Source: Polytrichum commune (Eukaryota > Streptophyta > Polytrichopsida > Polytrichales > Polytrichaceae). Taken from it: a stretch of DNA of 64,000 nt. Position numbers and translations under genes: made by a program. Location of the stretch: contig OX485808.1 in NCBI GenBank assembly GCA_950295325.1, forward strand, positions 26,804,527 to 26,868,526, given 5' to 3'. Below are positions 12,480 through 24,100 of the stretch, piece after piece. Numbering within the stretch: position 1 is the stretch's first letter; each line of letters begins with the position of its first letter. A model generated the notes under the pieces. The model had not been told where the DNA came from. It made no database searches and saw nothing but the letters and a program-made list of their open reading frames with translations.

Positions 12480-13950
12480 TATGTTGAAGACTATGGCCCT
12501 TCATCGCAAAGGCCATTCAAGCACATGGAATAAGGCAATAAGCATATGAAGAGATAGATTTTGCGGGACGCAAAAAAATTAGTGTGGAGCAATATGAAAA
12601 CTCAATTTTTGGGCCATCGCCTAGCTTTTGAGCTAAAACCACTATGTTAGTGAAGATTAGCGGCGATAGTCACTTAGGAGTTTACTGACAATGTGAAAAG
12701 AGGGCTATAGCCATTCCAAGAGAGTTGAAACCACCTTCTCCTTTCTCAATTGATAAGGAGGAGGCCGGTTATTGCCCAAGTAGGCTATTTTCCATTTTAC
12801 AAAATCATACATAGTGTTAGCTTAGGATAGCAATAGGCAGTGAACGTCGAAACTCAATGATTGAGTTCAGCTATAGACAATTAGCCAAGCAGGAAGCTTG
12901 TAGATAAAGACTTAGTTGAAAGAGCCGAGTGATTCGGACTTTAAGTTATCTTGGAAAACTTGACATTGAGAGTAAAAGTAGCAATTGACTAAAGTGGAAT
13001 TTTGATTGTTGATCTTGGTATTTGAATATAAGTATCGTTTTGTGTGAATTCTGGCAATAGCCGTGAGCGTTGAAATAGACGTATCAATCGCCAAGAGGGC
13101 AATGGATTTTGAGAGCAATGTTTGAGAGTATCAGTAATAGTCGAAGTTGGATCATTGACAGTGGCCGAAGTCTGAACATGGCCATAAGCATGAGAGGGAC
13201 TTCTCTCAGTTTGATGTAACACATGAGGGCTATTTGCCGAGAGAGAAAGAGAGGGCAATGGCCGCAAGAGCGATGAAAAGTGTTGGCAAGTAGGCAAGTG
13301 AGTGGTAGAGTCTTGAGAGACCGCAATGTCAAAAAAACGAGATCTTGGGTAATAGGCTAGAGTTGAGGGAAGTTGAACAATTGAGAGAAACACCAGTAAG
13401 GGCAAGTAGTATGAGGAGGACAATCGCCTGCTGGAACCAAAAAGCTGAAGTGTTGGAGAAGGGCTATCGCCTGTATCATCCGACTATCGCCTACACGCGA
13501 TTGAAACGGCAATTAGCAGTTGAGAGAAAGGGCGAGTCGTGAGAAACGAGAGGGTAGAGATAGGTTAGGCCATAGATTTACAGGTATCGATGCTGAAAGA
13601 GAGTGCAATGAGACAACTTGGATAGAACATAACCTGGAAGCAACTGCGAGACGTTACCTGGCCGGCATGAGGCTAATGATAGGAGTGCAAACGTTGGAGA
13701 TACTTAGTAGTAGGCTATAAGCTACGAAAGACATTACCATCTCAAGAAAGAGAAATTGTCTACTTAGTGTAAGACATTACTAAAGGCAATCCACCTTGAG
13801 ATAAAAATGGACTAAGACTTTAATCAAGGAATATCGCCTAAATTGTTGATGCTTTGATTATATATGATCTTGTGGATGTTTGTGGTGACAAGTTGCCAGA
13901 TAAGTTGAAGATGAAGATGATGATTACAGTTTTGAGAAGAATGGCCAAAT
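12480..13950. repeat. Field of degenerate GC[A/T]AT[A/C/G]GCC motifs
   Basis: About twenty variants of one short word recur at irregular spacing on both strands, for example GGGCCATCGCC (12612), GGGCTATAGCC (12704), GCAATAGCC (13053), GGGCAATGGCC (13251), GACAATCGCC (13420), GGGCTATCGCC (13462) and GACTATCGCC (13482). They sit in GA-rich DNA close to the right inverted end of the large element. A minus-strand ORF at 12989-13423 with a signal-peptide-like start overlaps the field, but I judge it a by-product. Confidence 0.5.
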
Positions 13951-14549
13951 GACTGTAAGTCGAATTAAAATGAATTAATTTGAAATTATTGCAAAGCTTA
14001 ATTCTTGAGATGCAAAGACGATGTGGCATTCAAAAGACATTACCCCGGACTATGTCCTGACAAATTTCCATTGACAACTTGCCAAGCTTTTGAGCTTCAC
14101 GACTGAAATAGGTCAAGGCGTAGAGTGATAGAAAATTCCCTGAAAACAGGACGAAATCACTCACGATAGAGAAATCACAAAGGAACCATAAGAGTGGAGA
14201 ATAAGCGGAATGAAGAAAGAATGAAGAGAGAAAGACCCTAAGTTGTTATTGTGATCCTTAATCCAATGTGACATTAACCATTATAGACACTATCTCAGTC
14301 TTCCTGGAGACCCAGTTCCCTGGGTTTGTTATTTTGAATCATAGCAAAACCATAACTACATAAGTCACACTAAATACCATATTTAAAGTAGTGAGGGCCC
14401 CAAGGCTCTCAAAACTTATATTTTTAAGAATTCGGACCATGGAAGTTGGACCATGAACAAAGGTCATATTCCGTGCTCCGACTTCATGATCCATAGTGTA
14501 AACCGGCCCTTACTTAATATTACCAAAGAAGACTAGGTAGAATGTGAAG

Positions 14550-15502
14550 ATTAAGGTAGAAATACCATAACCCGTTAACCACCCTCTAGCCATGCACTAG
14601 ACTGCCGTCATAATGGTGAAGTGCCATTTCTAAAACCGATCATGGCTCGGCGACAACTTCAATGTGTGCACACTCTGTGTAGCCAATGGGAGTCAAGTGT
14701 TAACGTACTCACGAGGTAACCGATTTAGACGATGTTTTGTATGGAAATGCAGATTACCGTGTTCGGTGTAGGGAGAATCTAGTGAACCAGTAGGGGTTTG
14801 GACAACTTTCCACTTTGAAAATTTGTAGCATTGTTTGTATGGGGCAAAAAATATGAAACAACTTGCATTCTTCACGAATCCTTCTCGTCTATCTTGGAAA
14901 AATTATCTCATGATTGTCAAACCAGATCTTCAATGCAAATCACCTTAGGGTGGGTTTAGACTTGGAGTCAGGGCTCAAAAATGGGTTGGGGTGCAAGAAA
15001 TCCACTCCTCTCATTGGTAAAGAGGCTGGGACTCGCCTCTTCAAGTTTACACCATGAGTTGGGGCCAATTAACAAATAAACTATTTTATTCATCATGACA
15101 ATGGCCTTAAGCCTTGGAAAAGAGAGCTCCCAACCTTGTGGATTCTTTCCCTCTAGTTGAGGCCATTGTTAGAGCTTTTATTTGCTTGTAGTAGTTTATT
15201 CTTTGAGCATTGAATAGGAGGGGCGAAATTCTAAATTTATTATACTTTAATCATTGTCCATAGAATAGTTCATGAGTACATTGGAGCCCTCTCATAATTG
15301 CAGCCTCCAAATGGCCCCAACCCCACCTAAATAGGTTTACACATGAAAGCAATGAACGGAGTTAGGTTACTTTCTTATTAATGGCCTTGGGGGCCCATTT
15401 GCATGCCACATGGGACATACTGGCCTTCGTTCACAATGGCCTTGGCCCCAAGTCTAAACATGCCCTTACTTTCACGGGTTATGGTATTTCTCTACCTTAA
15501 TT
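14550..15502. mobile_element. Small TIR element split by a nested insertion
   Basis: Imperfect inverted ends of about 25 bp: left 14550-14575 (ATTAAGGTAGAAATACCATA...) and right 15474-15502, whose reverse complement is ATTAAGGTAGAGAAATACCA.... Without the nested element at 14948-15465 it would be about 435 bp, a MITE size. No target duplication is obvious. The left end is only 40 bp from the end of the 7.6-kb element. Confidence 0.5.
14948..15465. mobile_element. PIF/Harbinger-like non-autonomous element, 518 bp, TTA target duplication
   Basis: Left end GGGTGGGTTTAGACTTGGAG and right end, reverse complemented, GGGCATGTTTAGACTTGGGG. Flanks are TTA at 14945-14947 and TTA at 15466-15468. A 3-bp TWA duplication and GGG-starting TIRs are PIF/Harbinger hallmarks. 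It has no transposase ORF. It sits a few bases inside the right end of the 14550-15502 element, so it inserted later. Confidence 0.7.
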
Positions 15503-15836
15503 CATGCTGCGGTTAAATTAAAATTCTAAACATTAAAAATTCTTGTATGGGATTTACAGCCTTACCATACACATGAAAGGGTGGCCAGCATCGAAGCTTG
15601 AAGGGTGTGGCCCATGGGGTACTAACTTAATGTAAAAAGACAATAAAGTGAATTGAATTGAGGGCCAAAGTGGAGTGAGGTCACAGTTGGTGGCGTGGCA
15701 GCGGCAAAGTCCAAGACTGAGGCCTATGTCAGTCATAAAGTGGTGGCTGGGAACCCTAAAGCCCCACAAAAGTAGGACTTGAGTCAGTGGCCTCCCCTCC
15801 ACTTCTTGTAGCATGTGAATCAAGTAATTATTCTAA

Positions 15837-16338
15837 GGTCCACTTCACACACGAGACTGAGAGCCCGTGACCATTACACTCCAAGCACTCTCATTGGTGG
15901 AAAAGGTGGAGCCGGTCCGAGTTCGCTACTTCACACTACCCTTGAGGGACCGACGGAGTATGTGAATGCAAGGTGGATGTAAAGTCTACATGGATTTTTA
16001 CGTGGCATCGAATGGATCGTGTTTCATGGTCGCTTGGACTAGTTTCAAAAACCATCTCTTGGAGGTAGGCCTAACACGAAACTGGGAGACCATGGCACTT
16101 CATACGTTCAGCGCTGTTGATTTATTCTATTTCATCATGTGTGAGGGTCTGCGTGAATAGAAGTTCGTTGAAATGGCATTTGGTTGAGGGCCCAGTCACA
16201 TATGACTTCACATTACACTTGAGGGTATGTGACTACACTACATGATTTTGGAGGTGTCTTGGGACGGCCTTTGGACACTTTCTTTTGGGCTCTCACACTC
16301 TCATGGTCACGGTTCTTGGCTCGTGTGTGAAGTGACCC
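15837..16338. mobile_element. PIF/Harbinger-like MITE family H1, copy 1 (502 bp)
   Basis: The termini are GGTCCACTTCACACACGAGA (left) and GGGTCACTTCACACACGAGC (right, reverse complement), flanked by TAA at 15834-15836 and 16339-16341. The interior is shared with three other copies at 51909-52945, 54336-54839 and 54840-55262, including 'ctctcattggtggaaaagg', 'gacggagtatgtgaatgcaa' and 'ctttcttttgggctctcaca'. No transposase is encoded; the ORFs here are incidental. Confidence 0.8.
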
Positions 16339-16739
16339 TAAGTGATACATAATGCACTCCTCCAAATGCATTACCGAACGTAATAACCCAAGGACGGATT
16401 TCAACGAATTTGATTGGTGGGAGAAACGTAATGCACTCCGAAATATGTGGGGTACATTACGTAAAATAAGGGTACCTCAAATTCGAAAGCAAAACTCGAC
16501 ATGGGTTTTTACGACGGACGAGTCTTAAATGGCTATCTTTTGTTGTTTTTTCATGATACTCAATTTGGATTCCAAAGTTAGCCTCTAAGGATTTTTGTTG
16601 CATCCATTGATGTGGTATGAGATTTTAGCAACAATTTGTGGGACTTTCTCAGCTCTTGCGTTGTTGTTATGATGTTTCAACATCAAAAACATCATAGCCT
16701 TCAATTGACCAAGGAGCTCCCCCTCCCCAATTATGCTAC

Positions 16740-17060
16740 TATTGAACACGCAATCCAAACTTCATAAAAATACATGTCTTTTTGGTGTTCGTTCTTGAAT
16801 CCAATCCTAGCCACACACCACTCAAATATAAGTGTCTGATTAAGATAAGTAATTGAATTAGGCACATTTACCTTGGTGGAAGATGATTGCCAATTCCAAC
16901 TCATGGCTATTATTAGCCATTTCCCTTGTAACTTCCATATGTCAAAATATCTTATTCATTATCAAAGTGAAGATTCTCAAGCTCATTTAAATGGTCATAT
17001 AGGTCCCCCTAGACCTTCTTAGACTACACATCACATGTGTTACATTGCTCATGTTCAACC
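16740..17060. repeat. Dispersed repeat family R1, copy
   Basis: Contains 'tatcttattcattatcaaag', 'gaagattctcaagctcattt' and 'atggtcatataggtccccct'. The same blocks, in one or the other orientation, appear at 22420-22640, 32440-32620, 50850-51065, 57380-57670 and 61610-61945. It has no ORF and I did not find defined ends. Confidence 0.6.
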
Positions 17061-17203
17061 TCCGTACTAGATTCTAATCTAGAATCTCCAAGATTTCCAA
17101 TCCAAATATAAAGTGTGCAAGGAGTAAAGAAATATATTTCACTAACAATAGAAACTCAAGAACAATTTCATGTGCCCCAAACATGTAATATGTTTGCACC
17201 AAT

Positions 17204-17515
17204 ACACTAAATAGTCCCTGTTAGTGTGGACCACAATAATTCTCTAGAATCCACAATTATTTTCAAACTATGCCAAATCTCTATTTCAAAATTAGTGTGG
17301 ACCACCATAATTACTTTTGCTAGAGAATTGACATGGGTGACTATCTTAAATTTTGTTATTTTTACCCTTGAACTAACACTCTAGGCATAGATCAAAAGCC
17401 TCTAGAAAAACTTAGGAGAAGTTCCAACATCTTGGGCCCACATTATTTCCACCCTGAAAAGACAATTAGTGTGGCTCAGATTTATTCTTTCCACACTAAT
17501 TCCATCCACTCCATG
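17204..17515. mobile_element. Degenerate copy of MITE family M1
   Basis: It starts ACACTAAATAGTCCCTGTTA and carries 'gtgtggaccac', 'ttttacccttgaactaacact' and '...cttgggcccacattatttccacc', which parallel the cleaner copy at 41624-41927 in order and spacing. The 3' terminal repeat has decayed. The rest of 16340-17740 is non-coding spacer apart from a dispersed-repeat stretch near 16740-17060. Confidence 0.6.
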
Positions 17516-17519
17516 TAGG

Positions 17520-18260
17520 TCTTGATGTGAGGCTATTCAACTCAGTTTCCACATTCGGGAGCCAGTCATTCAATGCCTTTGGCACTTTGTGACCAAAGGG
17601 AAACGGACTATTGAAGCATAGCCACCGAATAGGCCACACTTTAAGGGTGAAGGTAGGTATGGGGTAATGATGATGCACACTTCGTATGATTACCGGAATA
17701 CCAAAGCAGGTTAATGCCCCCTTCCCACCTAACTTTACCAAATAACCAAAGTCTTTCCTAGAAACCGGGTAAAGCTCCCTCGGCTATAGTGGAGGCACCC
17801 AGCTATCCCAGTGCACCTACAAGAACTTGCTCTGGAGATTGTCAAGTAAGTTTTAATTAAGTAGTTTTCACACATGTTCATTGTTGTTTCTATTTACCAA
17901 GCAGTGACATGTTGGATAGTTTTTGTCCCATCCCCAAACGCCTTACTGCTCATCTATCTTACCATTGGCTTTTGGCAATGGAGCTCCTCGTGCCCTCATA
18001 GCTAAGACTAAAAGCAACCAATCACAAGGGCGGGAGGCGACACTTTTAAAGGTCTTACATTCTTGCCTCAGGTCTGGGTACTAATGGGAGGGTCGGTGCT
18101 TGAGGCTTAAAACCTCCACTTTTCAACCATGCCACATCATTTGCCAACTAGGCTTGGGAGAGGGAAGAGAAGAAACACTGACCTTAGTGGGATCAATGTG
18201 ATTGAAATGCCCGTTCGACCCACCCTTGGTATTATGTCCACTGGACATCTAGGCTCGGGA
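17520..18260. other. Spacer, no gene seen
   Basis: I see no conserved reading frame, RNA gene or clear repeat end here. Several short ORFs of 60-80 codons on both strands have no recognisable motif. The sequence is somewhat richer in GC than the flanking spacers. Confidence 0.4.
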
Positions 18261-18299
18261 CTAGATAGCAGAGCCCAACATTTTCCTTTTAAATTGCAC

Positions 18300-19018
18300 C
18301 CATACCCAGACCATGCCCATCAACAGCGACCTATGCCCACCCATGCCCACCCATAGCATGACATGTGCGCACCCATGCCCACACATAGCATGACATGTGC
18401 CCACCCATGCCCACCTGTGCTATTCAAATTGCGCCCATGTATTCAAAAATTGTGTAATGTGTATTACCCGCCTACACCAAGTCTTGGTTGGATCGGACAA
18501 ATAAAAGGTCATTCACTATCGTTGGCTTCAACCCGGAGTGCTTTTGGTTAGCGTATTCCCTGCATCCGAGAAGTTTGACTCCGATTTGGAGTTGGATGCA
18601 GGGATGCACAAAACCGCACGCGCCACGCGTGACATGATGGGGAATGTGGGGGCTCCTTTCAACTTCCACCACAAGAGAATACTGAATTTAGCAGTGGTAT
18701 CCCGATTCATTGACAATGCTAAGCTCACCGCTACAATGATCTCATGATCACCCATGCCCACCCATTATAATATCGAACCCATGCCCACCCATGAACAATA
18801 ATATTGCAACCATGCCCACCCATGCCCACCCATGAACAATAATATTGCAGCCATGCCCAGCCATGCCCACCCATGAACAATAATATCGCACCCTTGCCCA
18901 CCCATGCCCACCCATGAACAATAATATTGCAGCCATGCCCAGCCATGAACAATAATATCGCACCCATGCCCACCCAAAACCCATGGGCATGGGTGGGCAT
19001 GGGCATGGGTATGGGCAC
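18300..19018. repeat. Minisatellite of CCCATGCCCA(C/G) units inside the hAT-like element
   Basis: Two blocks, 18300-18420 and 18748-19018. The basic unit is CCCATGCCCACC. In the second block it alternates with a longer unit, CATGAACAATAATAT(T/C)GCA, present about six times. The last 55 bases invert into GGGCATGGGTGGGCATGGGC, so a stem can form at 18960-19018. The frames across the block give repetitive ORFs on the minus strand (GHGCDIIVHGWAW-like) that I regard as artefacts. Confidence 0.85.
18538..18747 (+). other. Possible captured coding fragment inside the hAT-like element
   Basis: An open frame of 69 codons contains VFPASEKFDSDLELDAGMHK and PFNFHHKRILNLAVVSRFID. It sits in the unique, GC-richer middle of the element, between the two minisatellite blocks, as expected of a host gene fragment picked up by a transposon. 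I do not recognise the protein, and upstream sequence is interrupted by a stop near 18505. Confidence 0.3.
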
Positions 19019-19979
19019 CCAATGTAGGGCTCTGCTAGATAGTGTCGATGGTGTGAAGGCCGTGTTTTTAGAACCAACTTTTAGGCTTAGCTAAAGTCAA
19101 GTGCAAAGGGGGCATAAGCCAATGAATGGGAAGAACCAAACCCTAGTTATGGATGAACCGGTTGTTTGAGTTTGAGAATTAACTGTTTGAAGTTCGAGAC
19201 TTCAGGAAAATTACTGATTGTTTTAGAGGAATTTGGAGGATATGCCTCAAATTGATGAAGAAAAATCAAAAGATCACAACACGTAATCGGTTGGACTTGG
19301 AAACATTAGGATCTTGACCAATTATGTTCCAAAATCACCCATGACACTAGGTTAAACACAATGCATGTCAAATTGTAATCTAAATTTCAGGTCACACGAG
19401 CGAGGTGCCTTATCAACTTCAAGGAAAGAAAAAGGAACGCTGTTGTTTATAAATTGATGTGAATATGAGCCCATTCTCCTTATGTTGATTATGGATATCC
19501 ACACATCAACTTTACTACACATTTCACCTATTAATTTTTTGACATGTAACATTTTCATGATTCGATTACGAATACACAATATACTACACAATTAGTGTGC
19601 ATGGGTTTAGAGGAATTGGTAAGCCACAAATATGAAAGTGATATGTTTAATAACCAGTTTGGACCCACAATGTCTTGGCAAGTTGCACCTATGCATACAC
19701 ATTAATATCCCATGCCATCCCTAAATTGTCTGCTCAACATGCTACCATTTGATGATTAATTGTTTTGAAACTTTAGAACAATCCTTGTGTCAACGCCTAC
19801 CCACCCTCATCGTAGATTGTCGAAATGCATATAAGATTTCAAGAGGAGCACGATGTTGAATAAATTAGTTGATTGATGTAGGTCGATGGTGAAACCACAC
19901 TCAATCATGAATTATTATGTTGGACCATCAAATAATTAGGGAATTTCGCAAAGTTTGGAAGGGGATTGCTTTAAAATGG

Positions 19980-20850
19980 GTTAGCTTAACCCCTAACTTC
20001 CTGCACCCAATTTCCCTCAAATTTGTCCATCAAATGTGACCTCAGAGTCAACAACTGTAGCTAAAGATCTAAAGCTTACATGACAAATCCAACTGTATAG
20101 ATGTTTGCAAGTTAGAGGTGACTACTCACACTCCAAATTCTAAATGTTGAAGTTCTATTATGTAGGAGATTACAATATGAATGTCAATAGTGGTCTTGAG
20201 GGCAACAATTTTGGAATTAAATTAAGGTTGGTTTTTTTATTGAACCTCCACTCAAGTCATCCCCAAATGACAAAATATTACCCTCATTCAGAAGAGGGGC
20301 AATACACCTACTCAAATCAACTCACAAATCTTGAAACCGATATCTTGTGATTTTTTGGGAAGGTTTGCAATTTGAGGCAACGATACCACAACTGCGCACC
20401 TTCCACATGGATTCACACCCACCAACACATGTCCAACTAAAAATTCCACCAGCAAATGTTTAAGTTATGTTGCATTTGAGTGTCATGCAAATTTTCAGAC
20501 CAATTGGGGATCGTTTGCACATAGGGATCAACAAAAAAAATGTTCAAGGTATGCTGCCCTTGAACCACGGAGGTGACAAATGTCAAGTTTTGGTTCGTGG
20601 ACCGGTTCCTTTGAAAACCAATTGAGAGCACACTCCCATATTTGAATACAAAATCATCCCATATTAATCCAAAATTAGCTAATTTTGTTGAGCCAAAATT
20701 ATCCACATGGCAAAACATAGCAAAACGTGAACATGAACAAGAGGAGAAATTGAAACAATTAAGAAACCATCCAAACTAGTGTCAAAGGGTCAGAGCAAAC
20801 CGCTTACAACCATATTATGGTCTCATAGGACATTAGGGGTTAAGCTTAGT
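19980..20850. mobile_element. Putative TIR element with TTAACCCCTAAC ends
   Basis: The left block GTTAGCTTAACCCCTAACTT (about 19980) is inverted at about 20829-20850, whose reverse complement reads CTAAGCTTAACCCCTAATGT. A second pair of similar ends bounds 55285-55820. The interior shows no convincing gene. Target duplications are not clear, so the limits are approximate. Confidence 0.45.
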
Positions 20851-21144
20851 TTCATCCTCTGAGACGAGGCCATGTAGCCAAGACACACATGTGGCAATTT
20901 ACAAGGAGATCCATTCTATTACATACTTTTTCTTTCTTTCTTCATTTTGTTAATATTGTAGTTGCATATCTGGTCCGACATTTTTTGAAAATTTTGGATT
21001 AAATTTGCCACACATCATTGTCGCATTTGTTGGTTATGCGAAATCGTGGTAAGCTATATACCTAGCCATCTACGGTATTTGCAAATTTTGTTTGAGCTCA
21101 AATTTTGAGGAGGTTAGTATGTTTGAATCAATGAAACATTAAAC

Positions 21145-24100
21145 TCAGCTTTGGGACGACCCATCAGTCTCCAGCATGGAAGCACTGGAATCATTCTGGT
21201 CGGCCATGATCTTACCCACTGGCAATGCCAGTATATCTGCCACATCAAGCTTGATTTTTCCATCTGCAACATTAACAGCCGAGAAATTAAATGAGATCAA
21301 TATTCAACTAGAGTATCTTGGAATTGGACAAAAATGACAATTTTCTGCAATGGAATCGGTGTACTAACTTTGAAAATTACAGTACAGTGAGAAAGTAGAA
21401 ACTGAACTACAGCGATTCACAGAATCTGACAAAAACTTCATCTGAATGAAAGAATTCATAAGTTTGAAACTTAAGACACTGGAAGGGAAAATCCCTGGAT
21501 GCGTTGATTCCTCAAATTGACAAATGATTTCAACTGAACTACAGGAGTTCACAGAATTCGACAAGAACTTCATCTGAATGAAAGAAATTCATAGGTTTGA
21601 AACTTAAATCACTGAAGGGAAAATTCCTGGATGCATTGATGCCTCAAAGTGACAAATATATTCAACTTTTGAGGATCACCAGCTCCTTGCAATGTTGTTC
21701 CATTAAAACACCTGAAATAAAAACTGTTGCATGTTGTAAAGTCTTGGAATGAATGATTTTCAACGGATTAAAAAAGAGTGGTGAGCACCTTGAGAACGAT
21801 GGAGGATGTCTGGCGTATAAGGTTTGTGGCGCGGTGATTGTTTCGGTGTTACACTTTCCAAACTTCGAGTCATAAGACGGACTGCTGTAGCGCGCTTCAA
21901 CAAAGTCCTGTTGAATGGAAACAAAAGGTAACAGAAGTTATAATTCCCCTGCTCCCCAAAGTTGCCATGAAGGGCCTCTCATACCATAGGGAACTTTGGG
22001 CAATTCGCCATCAGAAAACAATCTGATTGATACATTCCGGAGTATAGAAATGCTGCTCTTTCAGGCTAATAAATGACAAGGATCATGCACTGAGTGTTTT
22101 GTATACTCACTTTAGAAGATCGTGGCGTTGTTTTGGATCAAGCTGGTCAAGTGGCACATCACCAGGACTCACCTGCGAGCTGCTGCAGGCAAAATAATCT
22201 GATTCAACTTCATGAACAATGTCCAAGCCTATTATGCAACCAACAATGTGCAAGGGAAGGGAACTGAACTGAGCTCCTCCAAGCATCAACAAATGGTCAC
22301 TAAGGTATACAACCCTCATTCAGTTACTTTTCTTATTAGAACACCTAGATTTGTATGGTATGTGATGTGGTGTGGCTCCAAGAACAGATACCAAAAAGAT
22401 GTGCTTATAAGAGATTGGACTGCATGCTCAAAATACAATAACCATTCTAGGTTCAATAGTCAACATGATTGTGGGGACCTATATGACCATCTAATGATCG
22501 AGCACGATAATCTTCACTTTGATATGAATAAGATATTGATATGAGCTCTGAGATTATGAGGAAAGTGCCTTCGGCTTCGATTTGGATGTGCCAACCATCT
22601 TGTACTACTTGCATGATTCATGTCTTAGGAGAAGTGGCTAGTCAGGAAAAGTAACCATTTAAGACCCATCCACCTTACACCAATTTTATCAATTGCAATC
22701 ACATCAAAGCTCTGTAAAGTTCTTGACGCCATCCAGTTTTTTGTTTGTTTTTATTTATTTTAATGGACATTGATTATACATACCCATCTGCTGCCACCCT
22801 GGTGAAGGTGTCCAGCTCTATATCCTCAAGACACGCATACAGGAACTCGATTGCGTCATCCTGTGCATGTCTCTTCGTGTGGCCACATACCTTCAAGCAC
22901 AGAAATCAGGCCAATGCACTTCAACATTATGATCAAGTGGTACACACACAATTGATTTTGAATTCACAACTTTAATTTCTTACATCACACTGGGTGTATG
23001 TCAAGAATAACTCACAGATTTTATGGTAACGACATGTGTGTGTGTGTAGCCCCTCTGGGAACTCTCAATGAAAGAATCTAACAGTCCTCAAAATTGACAT
23101 AGTATAAGGTGGGATGTGCAGAAACTGATGAAAAAGTAGTTGAAATAGACCGGGAGGTGCGTAGGTGACGATCCTTTCAGCTGCTCTGCGCGAATGAGCA
23201 ACTCCTGGAGGTCTTCCTCATCATGCTTCTGTAGGTCTGTCTTTGTCTTGCTTTCACTACTCTCAAGCTGCTTATCTTTCTCTGGAAGCCAAACATAGAA
23301 GATTACGTTTAACGATAAGCCTTTCACAAATGGCGGAAAATGGCAACAAGAACTGTTAACATAACCATGAGTGACTTGGATGCTGGGGTCGTCAAAAGGA
23401 AAGGAAAATGTCATGTACCACGAAGCTTGTGTATGAGAATACGTGTGGTCTTTTGAAACACGTGATTCTTCTGGTTCAAATCTTCTTCCATCTGCACATT
23501 CACAAATTCTCATTCGGGCCTTCCATGAAACTATGTCAAGTGGATTCTGTTATATATATCATTGCCATTGATTTCAATCATCTGATTCTCAATGTTTGCC
23601 ACTGTCTGTAAAGGTCAAGAGCAAACCTCCTTGAGGAGATTAATGGTTCGCTCAAGGTCATGCTTTTCAGCAATCAGCTTCTCATTCTCCTTGAGGAGTG
23701 TCATTGTCTGATGAGTGTGAAATTGCACCTCTTTGCGCAGCTGCTCGTTCTCAATTATGGTCCTTTTTGTTTTCTGCGACATAATAGTCACCACAAGTGA
23801 TGGAACATTTATAAGTTGTGCTTCTTAAACCCTCTCCTTTGGTAGGAGACGAGCCATTCCGAGGCGACATTAAAGCTGGGTGACCTTCAACCAAAGAAGC
23901 ATTGGAACTCATTGTTTTTACTCGTATTGCAAAATGTACAAGACGACAAGTGACTGCATCATGGATTAGTTGTTCGAGTGGCAAACTGCTGAGGATGTCT
24001 GTCCTTTTGAGGACATCGATTCCTTGTGTAGGTACCTGCGTTGAAATGCACCAAATTTTGTTCTCGTGTAACTGATATCCTCCTAGTCCGGCACCTGCAT

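Larger units (their letters stand above)
6912..14509. mobile_element. 7.6-kb region bounded by inverted repeats, candidate large DNA transposon
   Basis: The left end reads GGGCCGGTTTACACTGTGGA (from 6912). The reverse complement of the right end (to 14509) reads GGGCCGGTTTACACTATGGA, then stays recognisable through 'AGTCG'. The right flank starts TTACTT; the left flank is TTACTTC immediately before the element, so a duplicated TTACTT (offset by one base) or a mutated TTA/TTC 3-bp duplication is possible. GGGCC termini and a TTA-like target fit PIF/Harbinger ends. I found no DDE transposase. Inside are an AT-rich left arm (7200-8900, no gene seen except weak short ORFs), an unrecognised frameshifted ORF (8934-9937), a second unrecognised ORF (10701-10973), non-coding sequence (11.0-12.4 kb) and a repeat field (12.48-13.95 kb). 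Confidence 0.6.
18269..19034. mobile_element. hAT-like element, 766 bp, with 8-bp target duplication
   Basis: The left end is CAGAGCCCAACATT and the reverse complement of the right end is CAGAGCCCTACATT (one mismatch in 14). Flanks are CTAGATAG at 18261-18268 and CTAGATAG at 19035-19042, an exact 8-bp duplication. CAG-starting short TIRs with an 8-bp duplication define hAT. Both ends continue into CCCATGCCCACC-type repeats, and the middle holds a non-repetitive block (18425-18750). No hAT dimerisation domain is present, so it is non-autonomous. Confidence 0.85.

Noticed and set aside
12989-13423. 144-codon minus-strand ORF with a signal-peptide-like start
   Set aside because: It lies wholly within the degenerate repeat field. 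Its residues reflect the repeated words, and neighbouring frames are similarly open.
18731-19077. Minus-strand ORFs rich in GHG and IIVHGWAW repeats
   Set aside because: They are translations of the CCCATGCCCACC minisatellite in three frames.
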